Shown here: piece by piece, positions 1-8,360 of the stretch
Position numbering within the stretch: the first letter of the stretch is position 1
Layout of the letters: each line of letters starts with the position of its first letter
Assembly (NCBI RefSeq): GCF_000485595.1
Contig: NW_014577977.1
Location: 103,362 to 124,004 of the forward strand
From: Priapulus caudatus
Taxonomy: Eukaryota; Priapulida; Priapulimorpha; Priapulimorphida; Priapulidae
Reading direction: 5' to 3'
DNA: 20,643 nucleotides
Notes under the pieces: model-generated
The model's database searches: none
What the model was told of the DNA's origin: nothing
What the model saw: only the letters and a program-made list of their open reading frames with translations
Translations under genes and position numbers: made by a program

Positions 1-2
1 GA

Positions 3-479
3 CTAATCGTGTCCCGTATCGCGGCAATGGTGGAAAATTTGTTAATTCCAGTGCGGATTATAAATCCAGAACCAGAGCCGCTAGAAATTGTCAAGGGTAC
101 ATGTCTCGGAGATTTCCATTGCCTTGGAGGTTCACAATCCTACACGGTGAGACGCACGTATGAGCTAAAAGAAGAATACAAACCAGAGGGCGAAGAAGAC
201 AGCAAAACAGAAGCAGTCGACAGCGAAGGGATTCCCTCCGTTGATTTGTCTGGGTGTAAACTCAAGAAGGGCCAGATGCCACGTCTGAAGTCCCTCTTGA
301 AGAAATACAATAGCATTTTCAGTAAAACACCAAACGATCGAGGATTCACGGATCTCGTGGAGCACCGTATTGAGACGGGAGATGCCCAACCTATCAAGCA
401 GGCACCACGTAGGATTCCTTTCCACTTGCGGCACGAGTTGGAGGAGCAAGTGCGTGATATGTTGAAAGATGGGGGTTGA
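3..479 (+). pseudogene. pol: gypsy pol fragment: protease-RT linker and RT N-terminus
   Basis: The frame is open from the window edge to a TGA at 477-479. Early residues (IPVRIINPEPEPLEIVKGT) resemble the segment between protease and RT that stabilises gypsy polyproteins. The later part (KKYNSIFSKTPNDRG, then HRIETGDAQPIKQAPRRIP and LEEQVRDMLKDG) is the well-conserved entrance to gypsy RT, just before the fingers domain. Where a gypsy RT would continue through the fingers and palm, the sequence jumps to the thumb-proximal end of RT in another frame, so the junction near 473-478 is a deletion. Non-functional remnant. Confidence 0.9.
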
Positions 480-763
480 AGCTCCAGCCCAGCAAGTGTC
501 ATCTCTGCAAGGACCAGATCATTTTTCTCGGACACCACGTGAGCCGACTTGGAATCAAACCAGATCCATTTAACATCCAGAAGATAAAAGACTGGTCCGT
601 GCCAAAGACGGTGAAGCAGGTACAGAGTTTCATCGGCCTGGCTTCGTACAATCGTCATTTCGTGGAGGGATTTGCAAAGATTGCCAAGCCCATGATTCAG
701 CTCACGGAGAAGCATATACCCTTTGGTGGGATGATGCATGTCAAGAGAGCTTCGACACTCTGA
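476..763 (+). pseudogene. pol: gypsy pol fragment: RT C-terminal part
   Basis: The segment opens with LQPSKCHLC and IIFLGHHVSRLGI, then has VQSFIGLASYNRHFVEGFAKIA and IQLTEKH. These are conserved stretches at the end of gypsy RT (palm and thumb, leading into the connection). The YxDD catalytic box that should precede them is absent, so about 130-150 residues of RT have been removed relative to a usual family member. A frame change at about 725-727 moves the reading to the next frame, where TGGGATGATGCA begins the expected W-D-D-A stretch. No enzyme can be made from this copy. Confidence 0.9.
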
Positions 764-1365
764 AGAGTCGACTGATGTCGCCTCAAATCTTGGGGTTTCC
801 AAGATGGGGCGAACCTTTCACCCTGCACACGGATGCATCCGATTTTGCAGTCGGATGTGTTTTAAGTCAGGTGCAGGATGGACAGGAGCGGGCAATTGCC
901 TACCATAGGAGTGCACTGAGTACAACAGAAAGAAACTGGTGTACATACGACAAGGAGTTGTGGGCTATAGTCTGGGGTCTCCAACAAACCCACATCAACC
1001 TCTATGGTTCGAAGTTTACCATTATCACCGATCATAAGCCACTGCTGCAACGGACCAAACTCCGCTGGGACCCTGATGCCACACAGAAAAAGACACGCTG
1101 GATGAACGAGTTAAGCACATGGGGCGACATAGAAATCCAGTTCCGGCCCGGCGTGAAGAATGGGAACGCAGATGGCATGAGCCACAGACATCCGACCTAA
1201 CAAGAGAAATTGGGGGACCTAATCAAGGCACTATTTGTCATTCCTCCGTCGGATGATGTCAAGACGAATGAGCAGGTGGTAAATGCTAGGGTTTCCCAGG
1301 TCTCCACATACAATGATGTGAAAAGGATGTGTCAGACTCTAGGGGTTCCAGATCTGCACCAATGA
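727..1365 (+). pseudogene. pol: gypsy pol fragment: RNase H domain and tether
   Basis: From the frameshift, the frame reads into a Ty3-type RNase H with its acidic residues visible: LHTDASDFAVGCVLSQ (first Asp), KELWAIVWGL (Glu) and TDHKPL (second Asp). The domain would degrade RNA in the RNA-DNA hybrid during reverse transcription. It ends with FRPGVKNGNADGMSH, the typical RNase H-integrase boundary (family form NxxADxLSR). A TAA at 1198-1200 interrupts it, but the same frame stays coding-like to a TGA at 1363-1365 through the poorly conserved tether. Well preserved, yet separated from a working RT. Confidence 0.92.
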
Positions 1366-1854
1366 TCCCTTACTGACAGGGTATTTCCCAGCACAAGATA
1401 CGTCCGGAGTAGGCGTAGTAGGAAACACGGAGTTCGAGCGACAGCGCTCGCACCATCAGGATGACAGGAACAGCCATCGAGTGGCATGAAGGCGCAACAA
1501 GGGCAAGACTCTTCAATATCCCAAGTCTACGGTTGGGTATTGAATGATGACAAGCCGTGCTGGGAAGCAATCAAAGGTGAAGAACGTGACATGATCACTT
1601 TCTGGCGCCAGTTTGATCGCTTCTCGATACAGAATGGAATTCTGGTCAGGCAGTGGACTCCACCCAAGAAGAGGAACACTGTTTATCAACAAGTTGTTGC
1701 CCAAGGACTCCAATCGCAAGTCCTCCATGAAGTTCACTCTGGTGTCACCTCCGCCCATCTCGAACGACAAAAAACGTTAAGCAAGATGCAGAGTCGATTC
1801 TACTGGCCAGGACTGGTTATGGATGTTGCGGAGTTCTGCCAGACCTTTTTATAA
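1366..1854 (+). pseudogene. pol: gypsy pol fragment: integrase N-terminal H2C2 region
   Basis: The same frame resumes after the 1363-1365 stop and is clear from the ATG at 1486. It contains a pre-integrase segment (GILVRQWTPPKK) and the start of the zinc-binding domain: HEVHSGVTSAH supplies the two histidines, and RFYWPGLVMDVAEFCQT is the classic gypsy stretch ending at the first zinc cysteine. The frame then stops at 1852-1854. The second cysteine, the DDE catalytic core and the 3' LTR are missing, so the copy is 3'-truncated here. Confidence 0.88.
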
Positions 1855-2099
1855 AAGATAAATACAGTATCCCAGATATGCACAATGCTGCATGACTCCC
1901 ATGTACATCTGCAGTCATGCCAGTGCATTTAAAGTGAAATGTATGAACTCGTGACACTAAACTTGTGATTTATTTATTTCATCCTGCTTTCAAGATTTGA
2001 TAAGTACTGCTCATGCATACAATAGACTTTCAACATTTAACCCTTTTCCTTCTGGTATCATAAAAAATACTAGGAATGCACACAATTACATGATAACAA
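1855..2099. other. AT-rich spacer, no gene seen
   Basis: About 245 bases between the broken integrase and the SINE. There is no open frame of note, no LTR-like TG...CA boundary that I can defend, and no repeat. The sequence is AT-rich and unremarkable. Confidence 0.6.
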
Positions 2100-2295
2100 G
2101 GAGCCGCAGTGGTGTAGTGGCTCAGGTATCTGGCTAGCGGTCAGGAGGGCCCAGGTTCAAATACTGCTGTTGGTGTGAGACCTTGGGTAAATCTCTTACC
2201 TCAACCCACCCAGGTGTTAAAAGGGGGTACCTTAGCTGGGTGAGATGGCTATTATTGGTTGTCTACCCTGTAGCACTGATCTCTAATTTATAAAC
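2100..2295 (+). mobile_element. tRNA-derived SINE
   Basis: The segment begins like a tRNA gene. TGGTGTAGTGG at 2110-2120 fits the RNA polymerase III A box, and GGTTCAAATAC at 2154-2164 fits the B box; the 33 bases between them match tRNA-like promoter spacing. The body does not continue as a cloverleaf tRNA: after the B box it runs into an unrelated tail with CCCACCCAGGTG and GTCTACCCTGTAGC stretches, as in tRNA-head SINEs. No poly(A) tail or clear target duplication was found, so the right edge is approximate. It abuts the decayed transposase gene, whose coding-like sequence begins near 2300. Confidence 0.65.
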
Positions 2296-2313
2296 ATAAT
2301 CCAAACAGCAAAT

Positions 2314-4320
2314 TTGGTAGCATTCAAGTCACCCCAGATGTTGGGCAAAGCAAAACAGAAAGTTATGGCATCCTTACCATTTTCACCTCGGAAACGAACT
2401 GCTGTAATTGCATCACTTGCTACAGATGTGGGAATTCAACCTAAAAAGCCAAGGACTAGTGCTTTGGTGAATGACGGCGGAAATCGTTGTATTGATGCTG
2501 CAACAAAGAAACGGGTAACTGATTTCTTTTTGAAAACTTCATGGATGTGCCCTCGACAGAAAGACACTGTTATAATACGTCTCCCTGGTAAAAGGAAAGA
2601 GACTGTCCAGAAACACTATATGCTCACAACCCTCCGAGAAGCTTATGCTGTATTTAACGATGAAAACCCAGATGTGGAGATTTCATTTTCCAAGTTTGCT
2701 GATCTGAGGCCACCCCAAGTGCAGTTACAACGTGATGTACCACACAACTGCTGTTAGTGCAAATACCACGAGAACATACGCCTTTTGTTGCAATCATTGA
2801 GTAAGGCTGGTCTCCAATTTCCCACTAGCTTTCGCGACTTTATAGCCCTCGTTGTATGTGACCAAAATTAAGAAGATTGTATGGCTGGCCGATGTGCAAA
2901 TTGCCCTGGACTATCGCAAATTGCTCCTCCAGAAACGATTGCTAATCAAGACATTTCTTGGCAGCACTGGTCTACAGATGGAAAAACTACACGCATTGTT
3001 TTGCAAGGAACTGTCCAGGATTGTTTTGAATGATTTGATGTGCGGAAGGGCCAGACCCCTTACTTCTTACTGCATACCTTTGTGAAGAGAACACAGGCAG
3101 ATGAATTCCAAAAAGAAAGGGAAAGTGTTACGGATGACCCTGATAAGGTTGTGATTCAGGTTGATTTTGCTGAGAACTATACCACCAAATTGCAGAATGA
3201 AATTCAGTCAGCTTACTGGGCATACAATCAGGTTACGTTATTCACGGTCTGCGCCTGGGAGAAAGAAGGGGTTCACTCAATGACCATTGTATCGGATTAT
3301 CTACACCATGATAAATATGCTGTGAATGTCTTCCTGAACACAATATTCAAGTGCCTGGATGAGGAGGTCCGACGCTTTGAAAGGATCGTCATGTTTTCAG
3401 ATAGAGCAGCAAGCCAGTTCAATCAACAGTATCTTCTATGCAGCCTTACACTTATGAACCGACGAACTAACTGGAACAAGTCATGGGAAGGGGCCAGTAG
3501 ATGAGGTTGGCAGAACAGTCAAACGTATTGTTGCCAAGGAAGTCATGAGCGGAAGGGGTGATGTGTTGACATCCCACCAATTTGCTGAAGTGTCCAAAAG
3601 GCAATGCCCAAACATAACTGTCCTTCATGTCAGCAAAGATGATATCGAAAAAGAAATTCCAAAACTCAATGAGGCTGTCAAAGGAATACGCCCTGTTCCG
3701 AATACGAAGCAGACGCACCGGGTAACAGTGAATCGACCATATAGCCTGGAGATCCAGAACCATGCTAAAGCGCCTTCTGTCATGCACAAGTTCAAAAATG
3801 ACAGTGTTGGCGATCGGAGTGACGGTGATGATGGTGGCAGTGTTGGCGATGGGAGTGACGGTGATGATGGTGGCAGTGTTGGCGATGGGAGTGACGGTGA
3901 TGATGGTGGCAGTGTTGGCGATGGGAGTGACGATGATGATGATGGCAGTGTTGGCGATGGGAGTGACGGTGATAGCACTGTTGGCAATGGGAGTGACGGT
4001 GATGATGGTAGCAGTGTTGGCGATGGGAGTGACAGTGATGATGGTGGCAATGACGACGATGGTATCCATGTTCGTGATGGTGTGGACAGTAGAAGTGTTG
4101 GTGATGGCAACCATCCCAGTGTCCCGACAGTGGTTGTGTAGGAAATGAAAAGGATCTGGACTGGAAATGGGTTTTGCTTCAGTATTCCAAGGATAAAAAT
4201 GCAAAACAGTTCATTGGCCAGGTGATAAAAACTGATAGTGATGATGTTAGTCAAGTTTGTGAAAAAAAACTGCATTTCACAAATATGTTTGGCCTGAACA
4301 AGAGGTCACTGACAGAGTAA
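2314..4320 (+). pseudogene. decayed DDE-like transposase gene of unclassified family
   Basis: One long coding-like stretch. Bases 2314-3504 are in a single frame broken by TAG 2755-2757, TAA 2869-2871 and TGA 3031-3033. A frame change between about 3435 and 3475 continues to 4141, and a second returns to the first frame for 4141-4320. Conserved-looking blocks are a basic N-terminus, a Cys/His cluster around the first two stops (CKYHENI, then CMAGRCANCPG), VDFAENY (Asp at 3163-3165), FSDRAASQF (Asp at 3400-3402) and TSHGKGPVDEVG (Asp at 3500-3502), then a tail with WVLLQYSKDKNAKQFIGQV. From memory, proteins with these blocks recur in invertebrate and fish genomes as uncharacterised, transposase-like sequences. 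Three spaced acidic blocks suggest an RNase H-fold transposase, but the catalytic assignment is inference. A Ser/Gly/Asp minisatellite interrupts the C-terminal part. Confidence 0.7.
3800..4045 (+). repeat. 36-bp coding minisatellite (7 units)
   Basis: Seven tandem units lie inside the decayed transposase gene: 3800-3835, 3836-3871, 3872-3907, 3908-3943, 3944-3976 (33 bases), 3977-4009 (33 bases) and 4010-4045. The consensus encodes GSVGDGSDGDDG. Length changes are whole codons, so the frame is kept. Units 2 and 3 are identical and the outer units diverge, as expected from replication slippage or unequal exchange. The biased composition leaves other frames on both strands open too. Confidence 0.95.
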
Positions 4321-5770
4321 ACAGGTCCTGTATCATACAAATCCTCAATGAACCGCAAATGGATAGAAGTGCAATAATTACTTTTACCTGAACATTTTAA
4401 ACCTCCACTAGAATAAGATGTTCATTGTATTGAAACTTGTTGTATTGTTGTATTGTCCTTGTTCATGCATTTTCTGATAACTGGAATACTCAACCTTTCT
4501 TTCTTTCTTTCATGGACTGTAAACTAAAGTTTGTTGACTTTCTTCTAGTTTTCCTTTGTTCGTCAATATTTAACATTTTAGGCAGGCTCAACAGGTGGAA
4601 TCATACATAATGTGGATTATAATAACTTCTGCTGATAGATAGAAAGGTCTCAGAGTGAATCTAAGTGGAATTTAAACAAAAATATCTGTTTTGTATGTAA
4701 TATTTGAAGATTTTAACAATTTCTTTATAAAGCAGTAGGTGAAAGTAATTCCGTTACCATGTAAATCACACAGAGAATGGTAGCCCAAAGAAGGTACTGC
4801 AAACAACCTATCTAGCCAGAACAACCCACTGATCATATGACAAAGACTTACTTCCATGTAGTCGCCAACAATTTGAAATATTCATGTTCTTGTTCAATTA
4901 AAGTAGTTTTTTTTAGCAGGAATATCATGAATTATGGTTGTTTATCGCACATTTATGTGACGTATTATGGTTCATTGTAAAGCCAGAAACATAGGAAGTG
5001 TTCACAATGTTCATTTTAGCCAACTTGATATTGAAAATGTGGCTCATTTTAGGATAATTTCAGAAGGCGTAATTCCGTTACCATTTCGTAATTCTGTTAC
5101 CGGTCTTTTTTGGAAAAACACTGCCTGCAGGATATCCATGAATATATGAGCCAAATTATAGCCACCAGTCTAGTCATCACACATGAGAAAACAAATTTCA
5201 TGGAAAACCTGTTGCCCTCCTATTATAGATTTCAGAAAACTCCCTCTGAAAGTTGAGGTAAAAATAAGACCCTATTTTCTGTCGTAATTCCGTTACCGAC
5301 ACTTTCTTAGTCACACACACTCCCGTGTAAGGGATTTCTCTGAACTGTGTTTTTTCCAAAAAAGCAGGGGTATCAGCAGAACTAATAAGGGTTTGGTTCA
5401 TCAGTTCAGCTGTTGGACTAAGCCATGGCAGGTATAACAAAGACCAAAATTTATCTGAATTGTAATTACGTTACCGTGGAATTGCCCATATGTGCAATCT
5501 AAAAAGTTCGTTTTCTCAGTTTTTTGTTGAAATTTAGCATCTTTTGTGAAATCAAGCCATTTTCAAATACTTGGTGAAAAAATACAAAGAGAGATATCAC
5601 AAAAAGGTTTCTTTTATTGGTTCAGGCATATCACCAGCTTTAGAAACATATATAAAAGGATGCTCTAGCCTTACTAGTTCATTTTTCCCCAAAAAATGAA
5701 ATTCGTCAAAACTCCAAAAATTGTGGGCGCTGGCTCGTTACTGTTTTGAAAAATTGTGGCGCTCAATGTG
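4321..5770. other. non-coding AT-rich region with a dispersed 14-base motif
   Basis: About 1.45 kb with no convincing coding frame. It has a short TTTC run near 4494-4511, AT-rich stretches, and five copies of a GTAATTCCGTTACC-like motif, listed as its own feature. Nothing identifies a transposon body, although the motif copies suggest that 4745-5475 belongs to one repeated element. Confidence 0.6.
4745..5475 (+). repeat. five dispersed copies of GTAATTCCGTTACC
   Basis: Copies lie at 4745-4758 (exact), 5069-5082 (exact), 5088-5101 (GTAATTCTGTTACC), 5284-5297 (exact) and 5462-5475 (GTAATTACGTTACC). All are in the same orientation. Start-to-start distances are 324, 19, 196 and 178 bases, and the DNA between copies is not visibly repeated. 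The motif is an imperfect palindrome of the form GTAA-N6-TTAC, as expected of a dimeric protein-binding site. Its role is unknown. Confidence 0.85.
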
Positions 5771-5792
5771 TTAAAGCCCCGCGGTCACAACG
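5771..5792 (+). repeat. Harbinger left terminal inverted repeat
   Basis: TTA, then AAGCCCCGCG, then GTCACAACG at the outer edge. The GGTCACAACG core is shared exactly with the right end; two extra bases sit between the AAGCCC and GGTC blocks. Confidence 0.8.
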
Positions 5793-5929
5793 GATCGTAC
5801 GAAATTTTGTCGTGGTGGACCCATAAAATATTTGTCGTGGCCAGATCTTGCAACATGCCCGAAATGTATTTTGAGTGGTCACAAGGGCTACGACACATCA
5901 AAGATGGTTTGGCAATGGGGACGCAACAG

Positions 5930-6125
5930 AAAAAAAGGATATGTCGTGGGTGTGTCGCAAGTCAGTCGTGCGTCAGTCGTGAGTTGTCGGGCATTGTCGG
6001 GGGGCTGTTTTTCACGTGAACAGGTCGTGGTTCACTCGTGGGATGCACGTGCTACAGTCGTGCGACTCGCGCACAACAGTCGTGGGTCATTCTTGGGTCA
6101 CTCGTGAGTCACTCGTGGGTCACTC
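5930..6125 (+). repeat. degenerate CGTGGGTCACTCGTG-type subterminal repeats
   Basis: Short GTCGTG and TCACTCGTG words recur many times, most densely at 6080-6125 (…GGGTCACTCGTGAGTCACTC…). A looser set of CGTGGGTCAT, CGTCGTGGG and related words lies near the right end in mirror orientation. Such subterminal clusters are where PIF/Harbinger proteins are expected to bind. Seen directly; the role is inferred. Confidence 0.55.
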
Positions 6126-6143
6126 GCGCGTCCGTCTCCCGAC

Positions 6144-6150
6144 TATATAA
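6144..6150 (+). promoter_or_regulatory. TATA box of Harbinger left-hand gene
   Basis: TATATAA, 115 bases upstream of the plus-strand ATG at 6265. It mirrors a TATA box near the other end of the element. Confidence 0.6.
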
Positions 6151-6264
6151 CAAGGCCCGGTCTGTTGCATGCCATTTGCTGCAGAGATTTTCCAGTGAAT
6201 ACAGCGAAGTGCTGCCCAAATTTCTGACATTTGTCACTTCATTTCATCAAAGTTAGTATACAGG

Positions 6265-6300
6265 ATGCCTCTCAAGAAGAAAACAAACAAGAGAAAGGTG
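6265..6300 (+). pseudogene. first codons of Harbinger second gene (Myb/SANT-type partner)
   Basis: The ATG at 6265 starts MPLKKKTNKRKV, a lysine-rich leader. It is followed at once by GTAAGC at 6301-6306, a good splice donor. The accessory Myb/SANT-like DNA-binding protein of Harbinger elements often begins with a short basic leader, and the position just inside one terminus after a TATA box fits. The rest of the gene is deleted, so the identity is inferred from position and composition only. Confidence 0.45.
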
Positions 6301-6622
6301 GTAAGCCTAGCAGTTGGCCCTTGGTTATGCGAGGGGCGACACTCAGCAACAGCTCGTGAAACATGCCAGACTCCATCCGCATGAACCCCACGAAGTCACC
6401 GGCAGATTCCCGCTCTAACTCTTGCATCAGAGTACTATACTGCCCAAACATCAGGCGCCGCTCAATCCACGGCTGAACCCACCAACGTCGGGGGTTTCAC
6501 CGGTTCCTGCGCTGCTCCCGGGCCCGGATCAACGCCAACAGCACTATATTATGCTCGTGCTGGAGTTCCTCCAGACGCCCCCTCAGCAGGGCCACGCGTA
6601 GTCGCTCAGGTGGAATAGCCAT
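6285..6622 (-). pseudogene. PIF/Harbinger transposase N-terminal fragment
   Basis: Read leftward from the ATG at 6620-6622, the frame gives an arginine-rich leader, then PRRWWVQPWIERRLMFGQY, LMQELERE, FMRMESGMFHELL and VAPRITK. This is the characteristic start of PIF/Harbinger transposases (RRWWVRPW...GQY...LM.EL...F..F.RM....F..LL..V.P.I.K). One in-frame TGA lies just before the PRRWW block. Homology ends where the frame meets the left-hand gene's first exon. The DDE catalytic core and the helix-turn-helix-bearing remainder are absent. A TATA box sits about 55 bases upstream. Confidence 0.9.
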
Positions 6623-6675
6623 CCTCTTTCAGCGCCGACAGGCAGTTTTTAATTCCAAGCGTTCATTCGCCCGAG

Positions 6676-6682
6676 CTATATA
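6676..6682 (-). promoter_or_regulatory. TATA box of Harbinger transposase gene
   Basis: TATATAG on the minus strand, about 55 bases upstream of the transposase ATG at 6622. Confidence 0.55.
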
Positions 6683-6884
6683 CCCCTCAAAAAACGAAAA
6701 TATGTTGCAAGACTCGCAAGACTAACGCACGACAGACTTGCAATGTTGTGCGAGCCCGAGTCCGAGCTGGGCAAGTCGATGCCACGATGCTCAAAATTTC
6801 GTAGGACTGTCTTGCGACGACGCCCGATGACCCACGATTTGCCCAAATTTTCTGTCGTGTCGTTGCACAAATGCGTCGTGGGCT

Positions 6885-6903
6885 CGTTGTGACCAGGGCT
6901 TTA
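6885..6903 (-). repeat. Harbinger right terminal inverted repeat
   Basis: CGTTGTGACCAGGGCT followed by TTA. Its reverse complement matches the left end over the AAAGCCC and GGTCACAACG blocks. Confidence 0.8.
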
Positions 6904-6929
6904 GGATAATGGGTAGTAATAGGCCTAGC

Positions 6930-7222
6930 CTAATGTGCACCCATATCTGGTGATTTCATGAATCGGTCGATTCTGGCCTTAAATTCGTTAGTCGTGGTAG
7001 CTGCGACGGCAGTTTATTCCAGGGTTGCACCACTCTCTGGCTGAAAAAGTGTTGTCGCACCTGGAGTCTGGACTGCAGCGAAAAAGATACACGGGAGTGG
7101 CGAGCGATTTCGCTCCCGTCAGCTTTCAAAGCGTTAGAACGAGAAAAAATCGCTCCCCTGCCGCCGCAGCGTTTGAAAATAGTTCCGACCCGCAGGCCTA
7201 ACACACCAAGTTTTTGCTCGGG
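6930..7222 (-). pseudogene. LINE reverse transcriptase C-terminal fragment
   Basis: On the minus strand, SRLQVRQHFFSQRVVQPWNKLP is the hallmark end of CR1/Jockey-like LINE ORF2 (general form R..FFS.RVV..WN.LP; shown here split as SRLQVRQHFF and SQRVVQPWNKLP). Near 7010 the frame must change. In the next frame the text reads NEFKARIDRFM and ends in TAG at 6930-6932, the usual N.FK.RLD.F finish. The RT palm and endonuclease are absent, as in a 5'-truncated insertion. The stop codon lies 27 bases from the Harbinger right end, so Harbinger probably inserted into or beside the LINE 3' tail. Confidence 0.82.
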
Positions 7223-7503
7223 CCACCATCTCTACGAAACTGCCAGTCCTCCCGACAGGCACTTTTTCCCCTCATATTACGCTGAAATACTACGGTTACC
7301 ACAACGGCAGTTTAGACAGACTTGTAAACGGGAGTGAGCGCATAATACGACCCGTTCCTCAATGTAGACGGGATATCCAAAACATCCAGATGAGACTAGA
7401 GAAGCATTGCCGAAAGGTGTTGATCCGAAGCGCTGAGCGCAGAATCTTGCGCGCGTTCGCGCAAGGCGCACGCAACCGCGGAAACGTCATATGACGTATG
7501 CAG

Positions 7504-7567
7504 CGCTGGCAGATATGGATCCGTGTGCGAATGCATAGCCGGCGCCACGAATCCATAACTGCCAGCG
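7504..7567. repeat. inverted repeat / hairpin, 22-bp arms
   Basis: The left arm is 7504-7525 and the right arm 7546-7567, with a 20-base loop. The arms (CGCTGGCAG...ATGGAT...CGTG) match except for two positions. Confidence 0.85.
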
Positions 7568-8289
7568 AGCGGTCGATAATTTTACGCGATACAATGAAAC
7601 GCTCAGCTGCATTGAGCTGCTGTTCTTTGCAATTTCAATGAAAATATCAATAAAAGTGTCAACACCTACTTCTACACTGTGTTGTATAAGTTTTATATGA
7701 ATTGTTATTTTATTATGCGGTCAGCGGCTTCATGTAACGAGCGGCAGCTGCAGCGAATACATGAGCTGGGTTTTATAATAATGCATGCGGAAATAATATG
7801 CCTCTATTCGTGTAAATAGAAATGTTCACCTATATACAAACAATGACGACGTAATAATGACGAAAGGCGATATGTTCGAAAATAATGTCAGGGCATGAAA
7901 CACCAAAAATGGTAACTCGCTTTTCTAGAGGGAAACCAAGCGCGCCGACCAGCAAACAAACAATTACTACCATTTCTATGAAATGTCTACCTACGTGCGT
8001 AGTGAAAAGGCTTGTGGAAACGCCGCAACTGCTGAATTGAGCGATTGATTATACGGTCCATGACGTCATTCTACACATACAGCCTTCATTCAGTTAACGG
8101 ATGACATTGCCAATGAAGCAGGTGAACGGTATTTCACTGGGATGCTAGTTTTACATATAGAAAAAGCATCGCATACAGTTGACGACTCTATATGTTACTA
8201 ACCAAACTAAAAGCAATTGCGTCTACACAGTATAAGTCGTGAAATGCTTGCAGGCCTATCTGTGCAGAAGAAGCGAGATGACACATACA

Positions 8290-8360
8290 CTAGAGACTAC
8301 TAGTACTACTACTAATACTATATAGTACTATGTACTAGAGCTAGTACTACTACTAGCTGC
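8290..8360. repeat. degenerate ACT/TAGTAC simple repeat
   Basis: Runs of ACTACTAGTACTACTAC and CTAGTACTACTAC with internal self-complementary TAGTACTA words. Low-complexity sequence with no coding signal. Confidence 0.7.

Larger units (their letters stand above)
1..1860 (+). mobile_element. pol: Ty3/gypsy LTR retrotransposon remnant (pol only)
   Basis: A run of plus-strand coding pieces appears in the order expected of a Ty3/gypsy (Metaviridae-type) pol: protease-RT linker, RT, RNase H, integrase zinc-binding domain. The order is seen directly; the family follows from the motifs listed in the part entries. The copy is dead: the RT core is deleted, there is a frameshift near 725, stops lie at 1198-1200 and 1363-1365, and integrase ends before its catalytic core. 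No LTR, primer-binding site or gag is visible. The left end runs off the window, so gag and protease may lie outside. Confidence 0.92.
5771..6903. mobile_element. internally deleted PIF/Harbinger DNA transposon
   Basis: The left end reads TTAAAGCCCCGCGGTCACAACG (broken here as TTA, AAGCCCCGCG, GTCACAACG). The right end, read inward on the minus strand, reads AAAGCCCTGGTCACAACG. These form imperfect terminal inverted repeats. The flanks are TTA/TAA-like, matching the TWA target used by PIF/Harbinger, although the two copies are not identical. A second shared block (ACGAAATTTTG) occurs further inside both ends. The interior keeps a plus-strand promoter and gene start at the left and the start of the transposase gene on the minus strand at the right, facing each other. 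The middle, which should hold the catalytic domain and the rest of the Myb-like protein, is missing. It could be mobilised only by a helper. Confidence 0.82.

Noticed and set aside
140-802. 220-codon minus-strand open frame
   Set aside because: It lies opposite clearly recognisable gypsy pol motifs and has no family resemblance; it is a shadow frame.
2100-2175. Functional tRNA gene
   Set aside because: A and B boxes fit, but the acceptor stem does not close and a SINE-like tail follows.
3800-4045. CRISPR-like array
   Set aside because: The units are contiguous with no unique spacers and are in a protein-coding frame in eukaryotic DNA.
3467-4275. Two long minus-strand frames and a plus frame (3762-4148) over the minisatellite
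   Set aside because: They are open only because the 36-bp repeat lacks stops in several frames. The products are simple repeats (for example ITVTPIANTATI), while the plus frame at 3545-4141 carries the conserved SHGKGPVD context.
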